Source of the DNA: Tractidigestivibacter montrealensis
GTDB taxonomy: Bacteria > Actinomycetota > Coriobacteriia > Coriobacteriales > Atopobiaceae
Direction of reading: 5' to 3'
DNA length: 64,000 nt
Assembly: GCF_024741235.1 (NCBI RefSeq)
Contig: NZ_JANSKA010000002.1
Location: 124,001 to 188,000, forward strand
Position 1 is the first letter of the stretch. Each line of letters begins with the position of its first letter. A program made the position numbers and the translations under genes. The notes beneath the pieces were generated by a model that saw only the letters and a list, made by a program, of their open reading frames with translations, did not search any database and was not told the origin of the DNA. Positions 1-7,688 of the stretch are shown here, piece by piece.

Positions 1-250
1 GATTCCCTGGGACGAGGTCGATTACGTCTCGGCGTCGGTTATTGCGAAGAAGACGATTCCCCGCTTTGCCATCTTCGTGAAGGACGGCCGTCACTTTACC
101 TTCTCGACCGGCGACAACAAGGCGTGTCTGCGTGCCATCCGCGAGCACGTTCCCGCCGAGCGTCTCCTGCGCTCACCCTCGTTCTTCCAGGTGGTTGGCG
201 CCGGTGCCAAGGGCCTGTGGAACAACACCGTCGGTCGACTGGGGCACTAG
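1..250 (+). CDS. DUF956 family protein (ManO-like), 3' part only
   Basis: The reading frame is open from base 2 and ends at TAG 248-250, giving the last 82 residues of a protein whose start lies before the window. It contains IPWDEVDYVSASV followed by IPRFAIFVKDG and ends in a conserved LLRSPSFFQVV stretch, which I recognise as DUF956. This family of about 120 residues is encoded beside mannose-family PTS operons (manXYZ) and is often called ManO. The biochemical role is not established; association with the PTS regulator or transporter is known from gene context only. About 40 residues are missing on the left. A second family member follows at once. Confidence 0.8.
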   Translation, partial: IPWDEVDYVSASVIAKKTIPRFAIFVKDGRHFTFSTGDNKACLRAIREHVPAERLLRSPSFFQVVGAGAKGLWNNTVGRLGH

Positions 251-251
251 C

Positions 252-596
252 ATGGTCGCGCCTCGCACCTCTCGTGCGCTTAACGCGCAGACAGAGCTCA
301 CGACCCGTGGCAACCTGCTGCAGGGGCCGCTTCCCAGGCCCGGGACGTGGGATCTGGGCGAGACGGGCATCGACTTTGTCCCAGAGGACCCCGCACGCGG
401 CAGAAACCAGGTGAGGTGGGAAGACGTCGACGAAGTGCGCTGCGACATCGTGCGTGAGCACGTGCGCAGCCTTACCGTCGAGACTGTGACGGGGGAGCGC
501 GTAGTGATGATTGCGGCTGATTCCCTCGGTGTCCTGCGGACGATTGCGGCACACGTGGGACGCGATCGTCTCGTCGACGTGAACGCCGGAGGGTAG
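252..596 (+). CDS. Second DUF956-like protein
   Basis: A 114-residue protein starting at ATG 252, one base after the previous stop. Its second half, with VRWEDVDEVRCDIV, then LTVETVTGERVVM, then LGVLRTIAAHV, lines up by eye with the preceding DUF956 protein: a W-D/E-D/E-V-D core, a basic/aromatic strand and an LR-I-HV helix. I read it as a diverged tandem paralogue. The N-terminal 35 residues are less conserved. The start rests on the lack of an intergenic gap; a longer upstream ATG would overlap the first gene heavily and was not chosen. A mannose-PTS-associated role is inferred only from the family and adjacency. Confidence 0.6.
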   Translation: MVAPRTSRALNAQTELTTRGNLLQGPLPRPGTWDLGETGIDFVPEDPARGRNQVRWEDVDEVRCDIVREHVRSLTVETVTGERVVMIAADSLGVLRTIAAHVGRDRLVDVNAGG

Positions 597-788
597 TCGC
601 GTTGGGCATGGCGCTGCGCTGGGGAGACGGCAATCTTTAGGCCGCGTGATTTCGCCGTTTAAGTGGGGCTAAACGTTCGGAAAATTCCTAACTGGCGGGA
701 GTGCGCGGCATTGTCCCCGGTTCGTCGGGTGCATGCCGACCGCCCGTCCCGGCGTCCTTCTCGTCTTCCTTTTTGCACGTTTTTGGAA

Positions 789-832
789 GACGCCTTGAGC
801 GGGTCGCACCACCGTCTCAAGGCGTCTATACT
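789..832 (+). promoter_or_regulatory. efp promoter with perfect inverted repeat
   Basis: A -10 element TATACT lies at 827-832. Directly upstream, GACGCCTTGAG (789-799) and CTCAAGGCGTC (816-826) form a perfect 11-bp inverted repeat with a 16-base centre. The repeat encloses where the -35 would sit and no good -35 hexamer is visible. It could be a repressor operator or an activator site; an old terminator is less likely since no T-run follows. Confidence 0.55.
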
Positions 833-888
833 GTACCGCCGTACGAAAATGCCCGGTGTGCCCGGGCAAGGGAGAAGGAGACCTTTTC

Positions 889-1452
889 GTGGCTACACTT
901 TCCATCACCGATCTCAAGGCAGGCCTTGGCGTCAACATTAAGGGCAAGGACTGCGTCATTCTCGAGGCTCAGCACGTCAAGCCGGGCAAGGGCAACACCT
1001 ACGTTCGCACCAAGTACCGCGACATCCGCACTGGCCGCGTGAACGAGGAGAACTTCCAGCAGTCCGCCAAGTTCGAGAGCGTTGACATGCGCACCCGCGA
1101 GATGCAGTACCTCTACGATGACGGTACCTCCTTCTGGTTCATGGACACCGAGACCTATGAGCAGATTCCTGTCGACAGGGCGCTCATCGGCGACAACGAC
1201 AAGTTCCTCAAGGAGAATGACATCTGCCTTCTCCAGTATGCCAACGACGTTCTCTATGCGGTGCAGCCGCCCACCTTCATCGAGGTCGAGATCACCCAGA
1301 CCGATCCCGGCTTCAAGGGCGACACCGTCCAGGGCGGCACCAAGCCTGCCGTCATCGAGACCGGCGCAACCATTCAGGTCCCCATGTACCTCAACCAGGG
1401 CGAGAAGATCAAGGTCGACACCCGCGACGGCAAGTTCGTCGCGCGCGTCTAG
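889..1452 (+). CDS. efp: Translation elongation factor P
   Basis: A 187-residue EF-P, which binds ribosomes stalled on polyproline between the P and E sites and promotes peptide bond formation. GTG 889 is chosen because GGAGAAGGAG lies 9 bases upstream and the protein then begins ATLSITDLKAG, the usual family start. The domain I tip loop reads KPGKGN, with Lys34 at the position that carries the activating modification in many bacteria. The three-barrel length is normal. No modification enzyme gene (epmA or ymfI type) is visible beside it. It has its own promoter and a 179-base gap to asp23. Confidence 0.97.
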   Translation: MATLSITDLKAGLGVNIKGKDCVILEAQHVKPGKGNTYVRTKYRDIRTGRVNEENFQQSAKFESVDMRTREMQYLYDDGTSFWFMDTETYEQIPVDRALIGDNDKFLKENDICLLQYANDVLYAVQPPTFIEVEITQTDPGFKGDTVQGGTKPAVIETGATIQVPMYLNQGEKIKVDTRDGKFVARV

Positions 1453-1548
1453 CATCTAGCGCAGGCGCTGCCGGCGCCATCGTAACCGCACACGCGCCCG
1501 CGTGGCCACTGCCGCGCGGGCGTCTGCGTCCCAAGGGCCGGCAACGTC

Positions 1549-1554
1549 TATACT
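1549..1554 (+). promoter_or_regulatory. Possible -10 element for asp23-nusB
   Basis: TATACT 78 bases upstream of the asp23 start is a good -10 hexamer. No convincing -35 is seen at 16-18 bases, so this is a weak promoter call. Confidence 0.35.
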
Positions 1555-1631
1555 GGCAGTGTTTGGGGTCTGCGGCGGACAAGCACGTCCGTCGCGTGGC
1601 GGCAACGAACCGAGCACAAGGAGGGCCACCT

Positions 1632-1994
1632 ATGGCCGAAAGCGAGCTTTACGTTTCTGGCATCGGCATTTCCAAGCGAGTCATCTCCACCGTCGTCTCT
1701 CTCGCCGCCAAGCGCGTCGAGGGCGTTGCCTCCGTGGGTGGCAACGACATCACCTCGAGCCTCATCAATGTCTTCACTAGCAACTCTGTTGCGCCCGAGT
1801 CCGCGGTCGAGTCCTCCGTCGAGGATGGCGGCCTGCGCCTTTGCGTGCATCTTGCCGTCTTCTACGGCTATCCGTTCACCAAGCTTGCGGCCGATGTTCG
1901 CAGCGAGGTCGCGAACGCCATCACCGAGCAGGTGGGCGTCGGCGTGACCGCCGTGGACGTCTGCATTGACAGCCTCGTCTTCCCCAAGGAGTAA
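1632..1994 (+). CDS. Asp23/Gls24 family envelope stress response protein
   Basis: A 120-residue Asp23 (DUF322) protein starting MAESELYVSGIGISKRVI, with the central LAAKRVEGVASVGG segment and the C-terminal VGVTAVDVCIDSLVF strand typical of the family. In many Gram-positives the genome order is efp-asp23-nusB, as here. Asp23 proteins are small soluble proteins tied to cell envelope stress and sometimes held at the membrane by AmaP, which is not present here. ATG 1632 follows CAAGGAGGG (1617-1625). One base separates its stop from the nusB start, so the two are co-translated. Confidence 0.9.
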   Translation: MAESELYVSGIGISKRVISTVVSLAAKRVEGVASVGGNDITSSLINVFTSNSVAPESAVESSVEDGGLRLCVHLAVFYGYPFTKLAADVRSEVANAITEQVGVGVTAVDVCIDSLVFPKE

Positions 1995-1995
1995 C

Positions 1996-2568
1996 GTGTC
2001 CGGTCGCTTTGGAGGGCGCACCCTTGCTCGCGCCCAAGCCCTACAGCTCCTCTTCCAGGCCGATGTCAACAATCGCACGGTGGAGGAGGTGCTCTCTGGA
2101 GACTACGCGATAAGCGATGGTCCGCTCGATCCGTACGGTCAGGAGCTTGCCCTGGGGGTTGACTCGCGCCGCTATGCCATCGACGCCGTCATTCGTGCCA
2201 GCTCTGCTAGCTGGAGCCTCTCTCGCATGCCCATCGTGGACCGCAACATCCTGCGCCTTGCCCTCTACGAGATGGTCGAGGAGGACGACATCACGGTGGC
2301 CGTGGCTATCGATGAGGCCGTGGAGCTTGCCAAGGCCTTTGGCACCGACGAGTCCCCGCGTTTCATCAACGGTGTGCTGGGCAGCATCGCCGCCGACGTG
2401 AACGCAGGGGTCGACGTGTACGAGAAGGCCCGCCAGGTGCTCCATGCGGCCGCAAAGCCGCAGGCAGACGCGCCGGAAGCCGAGACGGACGCGGCCCCCG
2501 CCGCCGAGGGACCTGACTCTGTGGACGCTGCGGACGTTGCCCCCGTTGCGGACGACACCGCGGAGTAG
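1996..2568 (+). CDS. nusB: Transcription antitermination factor NusB
   Basis: NusB binds the boxA RNA of rRNA leaders together with S10/NusE in antitermination complexes. The helical domain spans about residues 1-140, with GGRTLARAQALQLLFQ at the start, then MPIVDRNILRLALYEM and VAIDEAVELAKAFG, and SPRFINGVLGSI near its end. The remaining 50 residues form an Ala/Asp/Pro-rich acidic tail not needed in the family and probably disordered. GTG 1996 is one base after the asp23 stop. The tail is extended compared with the usual 130-150 residues; similar tails are common in high-G+C organisms. Confidence 0.95.
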   Translation: MSGRFGGRTLARAQALQLLFQADVNNRTVEEVLSGDYAISDGPLDPYGQELALGVDSRRYAIDAVIRASSASWSLSRMPIVDRNILRLALYEMVEEDDITVAVAIDEAVELAKAFGTDESPRFINGVLGSIAADVNAGVDVYEKARQVLHAAAKPQADAPEAETDAAPAAEGPDSVDAADVAPVADDTAE

Positions 2569-2570
2569 CC

Positions 2571-2888
2571 ATGGCCAAGCCCGACGTTTCCCAGTACCAG
2601 AGCTTCGACCAGATCACGCGACGGCTTGACGACATCGTGGGCGCCGTGCGCGACCGCGACGTCTCGCTCGAGCGTTCGCTCGACCTCTTCGACGAGGCCA
2701 TTGCACTGGGCTCGAAGGCCGTCGAGCTCGTTGACGCCACGGACTTCTCGCCCGAGGAGAAGGCCATGCTCGCCGATGACGGTACGCCCGGCGAGAAGGG
2801 CGCCGCTGCGCCCGAGACCGCGTCCGCACCCAAGGAGGACGCGCCTGCCAACGCAAAGGACGCCGCTGAGGGCGGCAACGCCTCGTGA
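2571..2888 (+). CDS. xseB: Exodeoxyribonuclease VII small subunit
   Basis: A 105-residue XseB, the small subunit that binds along the coiled coil of XseA in exonuclease VII. The conserved helical part is residues 9-60: SFDQITRRLDDIVGAV, then VSLERSLDLFDEAIALG. The C-terminal 40 residues are an Ala/Glu/Lys-rich tail. XseA is not adjacent in this window; it may lie elsewhere, or its gene may be upstream of the left edge. ATG 2571 lies two bases after nusB, and the stop TGA overlaps the GTG start of tlyA. Confidence 0.9.
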   Translation: MAKPDVSQYQSFDQITRRLDDIVGAVRDRDVSLERSLDLFDEAIALGSKAVELVDATDFSPEEKAMLADDGTPGEKGAAAPETASAPKEDAPANAKDAAEGGNAS

Positions 2889-3679
2889 CACGCCGGCGCA
2901 GGCTCGATGACGAGCTGGTCGAGCAGGGCTTCTTCTCCAACCGCGAGGACGCGATGCGCGCCGTGATGGCGGGTGAGGTTTCGACGCAGGACCGCCGCCT
3001 CGAGCGTGCGGGCGAGCAGGTTGAGCCGGGCATCCCCCTTCACGTGCGTGGCCACATCCCCTTTGTGAGCCGCGGTGGCCTCAAGCTCGAACGCGGCCTT
3101 CAGGCCTTTGGCGTTGATCCCACCGGCCTAGCGTGTCTGGACGTGGGATGCTCTACCGGCGGGTTCACTGACTGCCTCCTCAAGCACGGTGCCGCCTCGG
3201 TCCTCTCGGTGGACGTGGGCTACGCGCAGTTCGACTGGTCGCTGAGAAGCGACCCCCGCGTGACCCTCCTCGAGCGCACGAACATCGTCGACGTTCCCAC
3301 GCCGGAGCGCGCGGGCACCATCCAGCTTGCCGTGTGCGACGTCTCTTTCACCTCGGTTACAACCGTGCTGTCTGCCGTTCTCTCGCTTCTCTCGACCGAT
3401 GGGGCTTTTCTCACCTTGGTGAAGCCCCAGTTCGAGGCAGCCCGAAACCAGGTTGGTGAGGGCGGCGTGGTCCGCGACCCGGCGGTTCGGCTGCATGCAC
3501 TGGAGCGCATCGCGGCGGCCTTTGCGGACGCCGGCCTTGGACCTGCGGGCTGCTGCGAGAGCCCGGTGCGCGGCCACAAGGGCAACGTCGAGTACCTCCT
3601 CTACGGCCGCTGCGGTTTGGCGCCCGCCGCCCTCGACCTCAAGGCGGTCGTTAGCGGGGGAGCGGTGGCCCTGGCCTAG
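2885..3679 (+). CDS. tlyA: TlyA family rRNA 2'-O-methyltransferase
   Basis: A 264-residue protein with an N-terminal S4 RNA-binding domain (residues 1-60, RRRLDDELVEQGFFSNR) and an FtsJ-like Rossmann methyltransferase domain. The SAM motif LDVGCSTGGFTD lies near residues 85-96, and LVKPQFEA carries the catalytic Lys. Known relatives methylate ribose positions of 16S and 23S rRNA and set sensitivity to capreomycin. The older name haemolysin A is misleading. The GTG start at 2885 overlaps the xseB stop by four bases, so translation is coupled. The order nusB-xseB-tlyA-nadK-recN is typical of Gram-positives. Confidence 0.95.
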   Translation: MTRRRRLDDELVEQGFFSNREDAMRAVMAGEVSTQDRRLERAGEQVEPGIPLHVRGHIPFVSRGGLKLERGLQAFGVDPTGLACLDVGCSTGGFTDCLLKHGAASVLSVDVGYAQFDWSLRSDPRVTLLERTNIVDVPTPERAGTIQLAVCDVSFTSVTTVLSAVLSLLSTDGAFLTLVKPQFEAARNQVGEGGVVRDPAVRLHALERIAAAFADAGLGPAGCCESPVRGHKGNVEYLLYGRCGLAPAALDLKAVVSGGAVALA

Positions 3680-3735
3680 CAAGTGGGGGTACACTTTAGG
3701 TTGTACTCCGTACACCTGTTTGGCTGGAGGTTTGC

Positions 3736-4593
3736 GTGAAAGTCTTTATCGTCCCCAACTACGCGCGTCCAGATGCCGTGGAAGGCGCGCATGCCCTCGA
3801 GCATTGGCTTTCTGGCCAGGGCGTCGAGGCCGTGTGGGCGCATGACAAGAAGCGCTATCCGGACTACATCGAGGACCCCTCCGCCTGCCAGCTTGTTGTC
3901 TCCCTCGGCGGAGACGGCACGCTGCTTCGCGCCGCACGCATAGTGGGCTACTCGCAGATTCCCATGCTGGGCATCTCCTATGGTCACCTTGGGTTTCTCA
4001 CCACGGCAGGCCCGGATAAGCTCATCGAGACCGTCAGGAGCGCCCTTGCCGGCAAGCTGCATGTCTCGCACAGGGCAACGCTTGCCATCGAGAGCACCTT
4101 TGCGTGCGAGGATGGCAGCACCTACCAGGTGAACAGCTTTGCACTAAATGACTTTTCCGTCTCGCGCGGCGGCCAGGGTGACATGGTTCAGTTCGAGGTC
4201 TCGGTCTCGGACAACCACATCGACACGCTGCGGGGCGACGGCTTTGTTGTCTCCACGGCAACTGGCTCGACGGGCTACGCGCTTGCCGCGGGCGGCCCCA
4301 TTGTGACGCCAGAGTTCTCGGGCATGGTCTGCGTGCCCATCGCACCGCACACCATCATGGCGCGCGCCTTCCTCACGGCTCCCACGGACGTCGTGGAGAT
4401 CGAGATGAGCCCCGAGCGTCCGGTAGCCCGCCACTTCTTTGCCGACGGCCAGAACGTACGCAAGTGCCAGGAGGGCGTGCCCGTGCACGCCACGGTGCGC
4501 CGTGGCCCGGGAGACATCCTCCTTCTCGACCACAGCGCGCAGAGCTTCTACAACTCGGTCTCGCGCGTCTTCTACGGCAGGGCTGGTCGCTGA
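3736..4593 (+). CDS. nadK: NAD kinase
   Basis: A 285-residue cytosolic NAD kinase making NADP from NAD and ATP or polyphosphate. The GGDGT signature is at residues 58-62, the FALNDFSVSRG segment replaces the common NE pair with ND, and the glycine-rich STATGSTGYALAAGG block is intact. GTG 3736 has GGCTGGAGG eleven bases upstream and gives the usual KVFIVPN start. The stop TGA shares its A with the recN ATG, the usual nadK-recN coupling. The 56-base gap upstream holds GTACAC/TTGTAC-like hexamers, but I cannot call a promoter there. Confidence 0.97.
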   Translation: MKVFIVPNYARPDAVEGAHALEHWLSGQGVEAVWAHDKKRYPDYIEDPSACQLVVSLGGDGTLLRAARIVGYSQIPMLGISYGHLGFLTTAGPDKLIETVRSALAGKLHVSHRATLAIESTFACEDGSTYQVNSFALNDFSVSRGGQGDMVQFEVSVSDNHIDTLRGDGFVVSTATGSTGYALAAGGPIVTPEFSGMVCVPIAPHTIMARAFLTAPTDVVEIEMSPERPVARHFFADGQNVRKCQEGVPVHATVRRGPGDILLLDHSAQSFYNSVSRVFYGRAGR

Positions 4594-6260
4594 TGCTCGA
4601 CGAGCTGCACGCGCGTGACGTCGCGCTCATTCGGGATGCCACCATCCAGCCCTCTGGCGGCCTCACGGTGCTTACGGGCGAGACGGGTGCCGGCAAGACG
4701 GCGCTTCTCTCGGCAATCAAGCTCTTGGTGGGGGAGCGCGCTGATGCCGGCTCGGTGCGCGAGGGAGCGGACTCCCTCGAGGTCGAGGGCCGCTTCTTCG
4801 AGCGCGGGGGAGACCCCGACGGCTGCGTGGTGCGCCGGCGCGTCTCGGCCGACGGTCGTGGCCGCGTGGAGATTGACGGTCGTATGGGTTCCGTGCGCGA
4901 GCTGGCGTCCGGCGTTGGCCGGACGGTCGACCTCTGCGGGCAGCATGAGCACCAGCGGCTGCTCTCGGTTTCCTCGCATGTGGAGATTCTCGACGCGTGG
5001 CTTGGCGAGGAGGCCGCGGAGGCCCTTGACGCCTATCAGGCCGCGCTCGCCGCGGCGCACGCGGCAGCAGACGAGCTCGATCGCGTGCGCGAGCTCTCGC
5101 GTACCGGTGCCGAGAAGCTCGAGGAAGCCGAGTTCACGCTCAGGAAGATCGACGAGGTCGCCCCCAAGGAGGGCGAGTACGAGGAGCTCGAGGAGGCACT
5201 CCCGCGCGCCGAGCACGCCGAGGCGCTCGTGGCTGCTGCGTCCGGTGCGCACAACCTGGTTGCGGGCGACGACGGCGCCTCGGATGCGCTCTCGTCGGCA
5301 GTTCGCGCGCTGAGAGATGCATCGAATTACGATTCCAAGCTTGGTAGCTGGGCAGATGCTCTCGAGTCCTCGCTCATCGACATCGAGGACGTGGCGTCGA
5401 GCCTGCGCGACTACGCGGACGGCGTGGAGTGGGACCCTGAGTCGCTCGAGCAGATGCAGCAGCGCCTCTCTCGCCTCGAGGGCCTGCGCCGCAGTTTTGG
5501 CCCGCGCATGGAGGACGTCTTTGCCCGCCGTGAGCAGGCCGCTGCCGTGGTGGCCGCGAGCGAGGGCGGAGACGAGGCCGAGAAGCGCGCCATGAAGGCT
5601 CTCGATGCCGCCGAGAAGAAGCTCGCCCATGCCGCCGACACGCTGGATGACGTGCGCGAGAAGGGCGCTCCGCGCCTCTCGGCCGAGGTCAGCGCACAGA
5701 TGTCACGCCTCGAGATGGGCTCGGCGTCGCTTGCGGTCTCGCAGACACGCTTGCCGCGCGACCAATGGGGGAGCATGGGACCAAGCCGCGTGGAGTTTCT
5801 CTACCGGCCAGTCGCCGGCCTCACTGCGCGCCCGCTCAGGCGCATCGCCTCGGGCGGCGAGGTGAGCCGCGTGATGCTCGCCTGCAAGGTTGCCCTGGGA
5901 GACGCCGACGGCTGCGACACGCTTGTCTTTGACGAGGTGGATGCCGGCGTGGGCGGAGCCACGGCAGTGGCGCTCGCGCAGGTGCTGCGCGACCTTTCCC
6001 GCACGCACCAGGTCATTGTGGTCACGCACCTGGCGCAGGTCGCCGTCATGGCTGATCGGCACTACCTGGTGCATAAGGTGACGCTTGCCGAGGGTGAGGC
6101 GCCCGAGACAAAGATCGACGAGGTCACAGGAGATGCACGTGTCGCCGAGGTCGCTCGCATGCTCTCGGGCGATACGGGCGAAGCGTCGCTTGCCCATGCA
6201 CGCGAGATGCTAGAACACGCAGGTAACGGCTACGGAGGGGATTCCGATGGCACAAGATAG
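4593..6260 (+). CDS. recN: DNA repair protein RecN
   Basis: A 555-residue SMC-like ATPase acting early in double-strand break repair. Walker A is GETGAGKT (residues 29-36), followed by the RecN-typical CGQHEHQRLL. A central coiled coil runs from about 150 to 380, then the ABC signature ASGGEVSRVMLA and Walker B LVFDEVDAGVGG. Length and order match the family. ATG 4593 overlaps the nadK stop; a longer open frame upstream reads through nadK in another frame and is not credible. The next gene overlaps the last 14 bases, linking it to the same transcript. Confidence 0.97.
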   Translation: MLDELHARDVALIRDATIQPSGGLTVLTGETGAGKTALLSAIKLLVGERADAGSVREGADSLEVEGRFFERGGDPDGCVVRRRVSADGRGRVEIDGRMGSVRELASGVGRTVDLCGQHEHQRLLSVSSHVEILDAWLGEEAAEALDAYQAALAAAHAAADELDRVRELSRTGAEKLEEAEFTLRKIDEVAPKEGEYEELEEALPRAEHAEALVAAASGAHNLVAGDDGASDALSSAVRALRDASNYDSKLGSWADALESSLIDIEDVASSLRDYADGVEWDPESLEQMQQRLSRLEGLRRSFGPRMEDVFARREQAAAVVAASEGGDEAEKRAMKALDAAEKKLAHAADTLDDVREKGAPRLSAEVSAQMSRLEMGSASLAVSQTRLPRDQWGSMGPSRVEFLYRPVAGLTARPLRRIASGGEVSRVMLACKVALGDADGCDTLVFDEVDAGVGGATAVALAQVLRDLSRTHQVIVVTHLAQVAVMADRHYLVHKVTLAEGEAPETKIDEVTGDARVAEVARMLSGDTGEASLAHAREMLEHAGNGYGGDSDGTR

Positions 6261-7194
6261 GGAACGTCAGCATCAGCGCAACGGCAGGAACGCGGGTGGC
6301 GAACGGCGCGGACCAAGTCGTGCGCAGCTTGCCACAAGGCACATCGCCCAGATGGGCCAGCTTTTCTCGGCAGAGATCGCGGCGTCGCTTGCCGGGACGC
6401 GCGAGGTAAGCGGCATGCCCGCCGCGCCTGCCCGTGAGGGCGTGGTACCCCAGGTCGAGGTTGTCGAGGAGGACAGCACCTCGGCGGTCCTGCGGCTCGG
6501 TCGTGGCATCGCGAGCCGCTGCGACATGGCGATGCTCGACTTTGCCTCGTTTGTGAACCCCGGCGGTGGCTACGAGCGCGGCGCATGGGCACAGGAGGAG
6601 GCGCTCTGCTCGGAGTCGTTCCTCTATAACGTGCTATCGCAGAAGCGCGATTGGTATGGTGAGAACCGCCGCCGCAACATCAACTGCGAGCTCTATCGCA
6701 ACCGTGCCCTTGTCGTGCCTGCCGTGCGCTTCGAGCGCGACAAGTACCACTCGTACTCTGATGTCATCGTGTGCGCGGCGCCCAATGCCGTGCGCGCCCG
6801 GGCTAACTACCACGTTGCGGACGACGCCCTGCTCACGGCCATGCGCGAGCGCATTGCCTTCGTGATGGCCATCGCTGACCAGCTTGGCTACGAAAAGCTG
6901 GTGCTGGGGGCATTTGGCTGTGGCGCCTTTGGGTGGGACGCGCCAACCGTGGCGGAGCTCTTCCGTGCCGAGCTTGCCTCTGGCACGCATGTGGCCTCCA
7001 AGGTCACGTTTCCCGTGCCGCGCGGACGCGCCGACGAGAACCTCGAGGTCTTCCAGCACGCGCTTGCCACATTCCCCGAGAAGAACGACGCGCCGTACCA
7101 GAGCCGCGCCGAGCTTGCGGCGAAGCGCGTGTCCCAGCGTGCCTCCGAGGCGGAGGATGCCAAAGACGAGGATGACTGGCGCAAGTATCTCTAG
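6247..7194 (+). CDS. Bacterial-type poly(ADP-ribose) glycohydrolase, TIGR02452 family
   Basis: A 315-residue macrodomain-type protein. VNPGGGYERGAWAQEEA (residues 103-119) is the bacterial PARG signature: GGG, a seven-residue spacer, and QEE with the catalytic Glu pair. Downstream FGCGAFGWDAPTVAELF is the conserved diphosphate-binding end of the fold. Family members remove ADP-ribose from modified macromolecules. The start has GGAGGGG seven bases upstream and overlaps recN by 14 bases, so it is probably co-expressed with a break-repair gene. The first 60 residues and last 30 are charged and less conserved. No ADP-ribosyltransferase gene is recognised in the window. Confidence 0.85.
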   Translation: MAQDRERQHQRNGRNAGGERRGPSRAQLATRHIAQMGQLFSAEIAASLAGTREVSGMPAAPAREGVVPQVEVVEEDSTSAVLRLGRGIASRCDMAMLDFASFVNPGGGYERGAWAQEEALCSESFLYNVLSQKRDWYGENRRRNINCELYRNRALVVPAVRFERDKYHSYSDVIVCAAPNAVRARANYHVADDALLTAMRERIAFVMAIADQLGYEKLVLGAFGCGAFGWDAPTVAELFRAELASGTHVASKVTFPVPRGRADENLEVFQHALATFPEKNDAPYQSRAELAAKRVSQRASEAEDAKDEDDWRKYL

Positions 7195-7226
7195 GATGTT
7201 CGCTCCCAGCGAAATTCGACTTTCCA

Positions 7227-7258
7227 CCGGGCCCCGGATGCACGCATCCGAGGCCCGG
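7227..7258 (+). terminator. Strong hairpin after the recN-PARG operon
   Basis: Arms 7227-7240 and 7245-7258 pair over 14 bp with one mismatch around a CACG loop, 32 bases after the PARG stop. No T-run follows, so intrinsic termination is plausible but not certain. Confidence 0.45.
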
Positions 7259-7314
7259 CAGCTGTTTGGGCGTACTAAGGGTCCCTCTTCCCATTCGACG
7301 AAGGTGCCCTGCAC

Positions 7315-7458
7315 AAAAAACGCGATTGACGGTACAAATTCGGGATCCCGCTTAGTATCACCTCGTTGGTGCCATTTCCCTACCTGCGGCTCCGCAAAAA
7401 GTTAGCGTCTTCGTACTCGACGATTCGCCCAAAATGGGCCGTCAACCGCAAATTTTGA
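7315..7458 (-). repeat. ~140 bp interspersed repeat, copy A
   Basis: Read on the minus strand, this stretch matches 36637-36776 over its whole length at roughly 80% identity by eye, with shared blocks TCGAGTACGAA, CTAACTTTTTG, GCAGGTAG, AAATGGCAC, GGTGATACTAAGCG and TCCCGAATTTG. The ends are imperfect inverted repeats built around TTGACGG. I see no ORF in it. It fills most of the 494-base gap before pyrG. Confidence 0.75.
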
Positions 7459-7636
7459 GCACGGGACTCCCGCGGATCACCCGAGGAACCCCGCAACCCC
7501 ACGGGGAGGCGTCAGGAGTCATGCGCGCCGTAGCGGCGACCGGGTGTCTGTCGCCCATGTGGTCTGCAATTCCGAAAACCACTTGAACAACCGTGTGCAG
7601 TCGGTGAGCGGCGTCACGTCCACGACGTTCTCGCGC

Positions 7637-7679
7637 TAGAATAAAGACCCGTAGAAACAGCAGCTTCACTACGGGAAGG
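7637..7679 (+). promoter_or_regulatory. pyrG promoter -10 and leader hairpin over the ribosome site
   Basis: TAGAAT at 7637-7642 is a likely -10. The leader then has CCCGTAG (7648-7654) and CTACGGG (7669-7675), a perfect 7-bp stem with a 14-base loop. The ribosome site GGGAAGG (7673-7679) overlaps the 3' arm, so folding would hide it. Translational control of pyrG is an inference; other bacteria control pyrG through its leader, but by different means. Confidence 0.45.
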
Positions 7680-7688
7680 CAAACCCAC

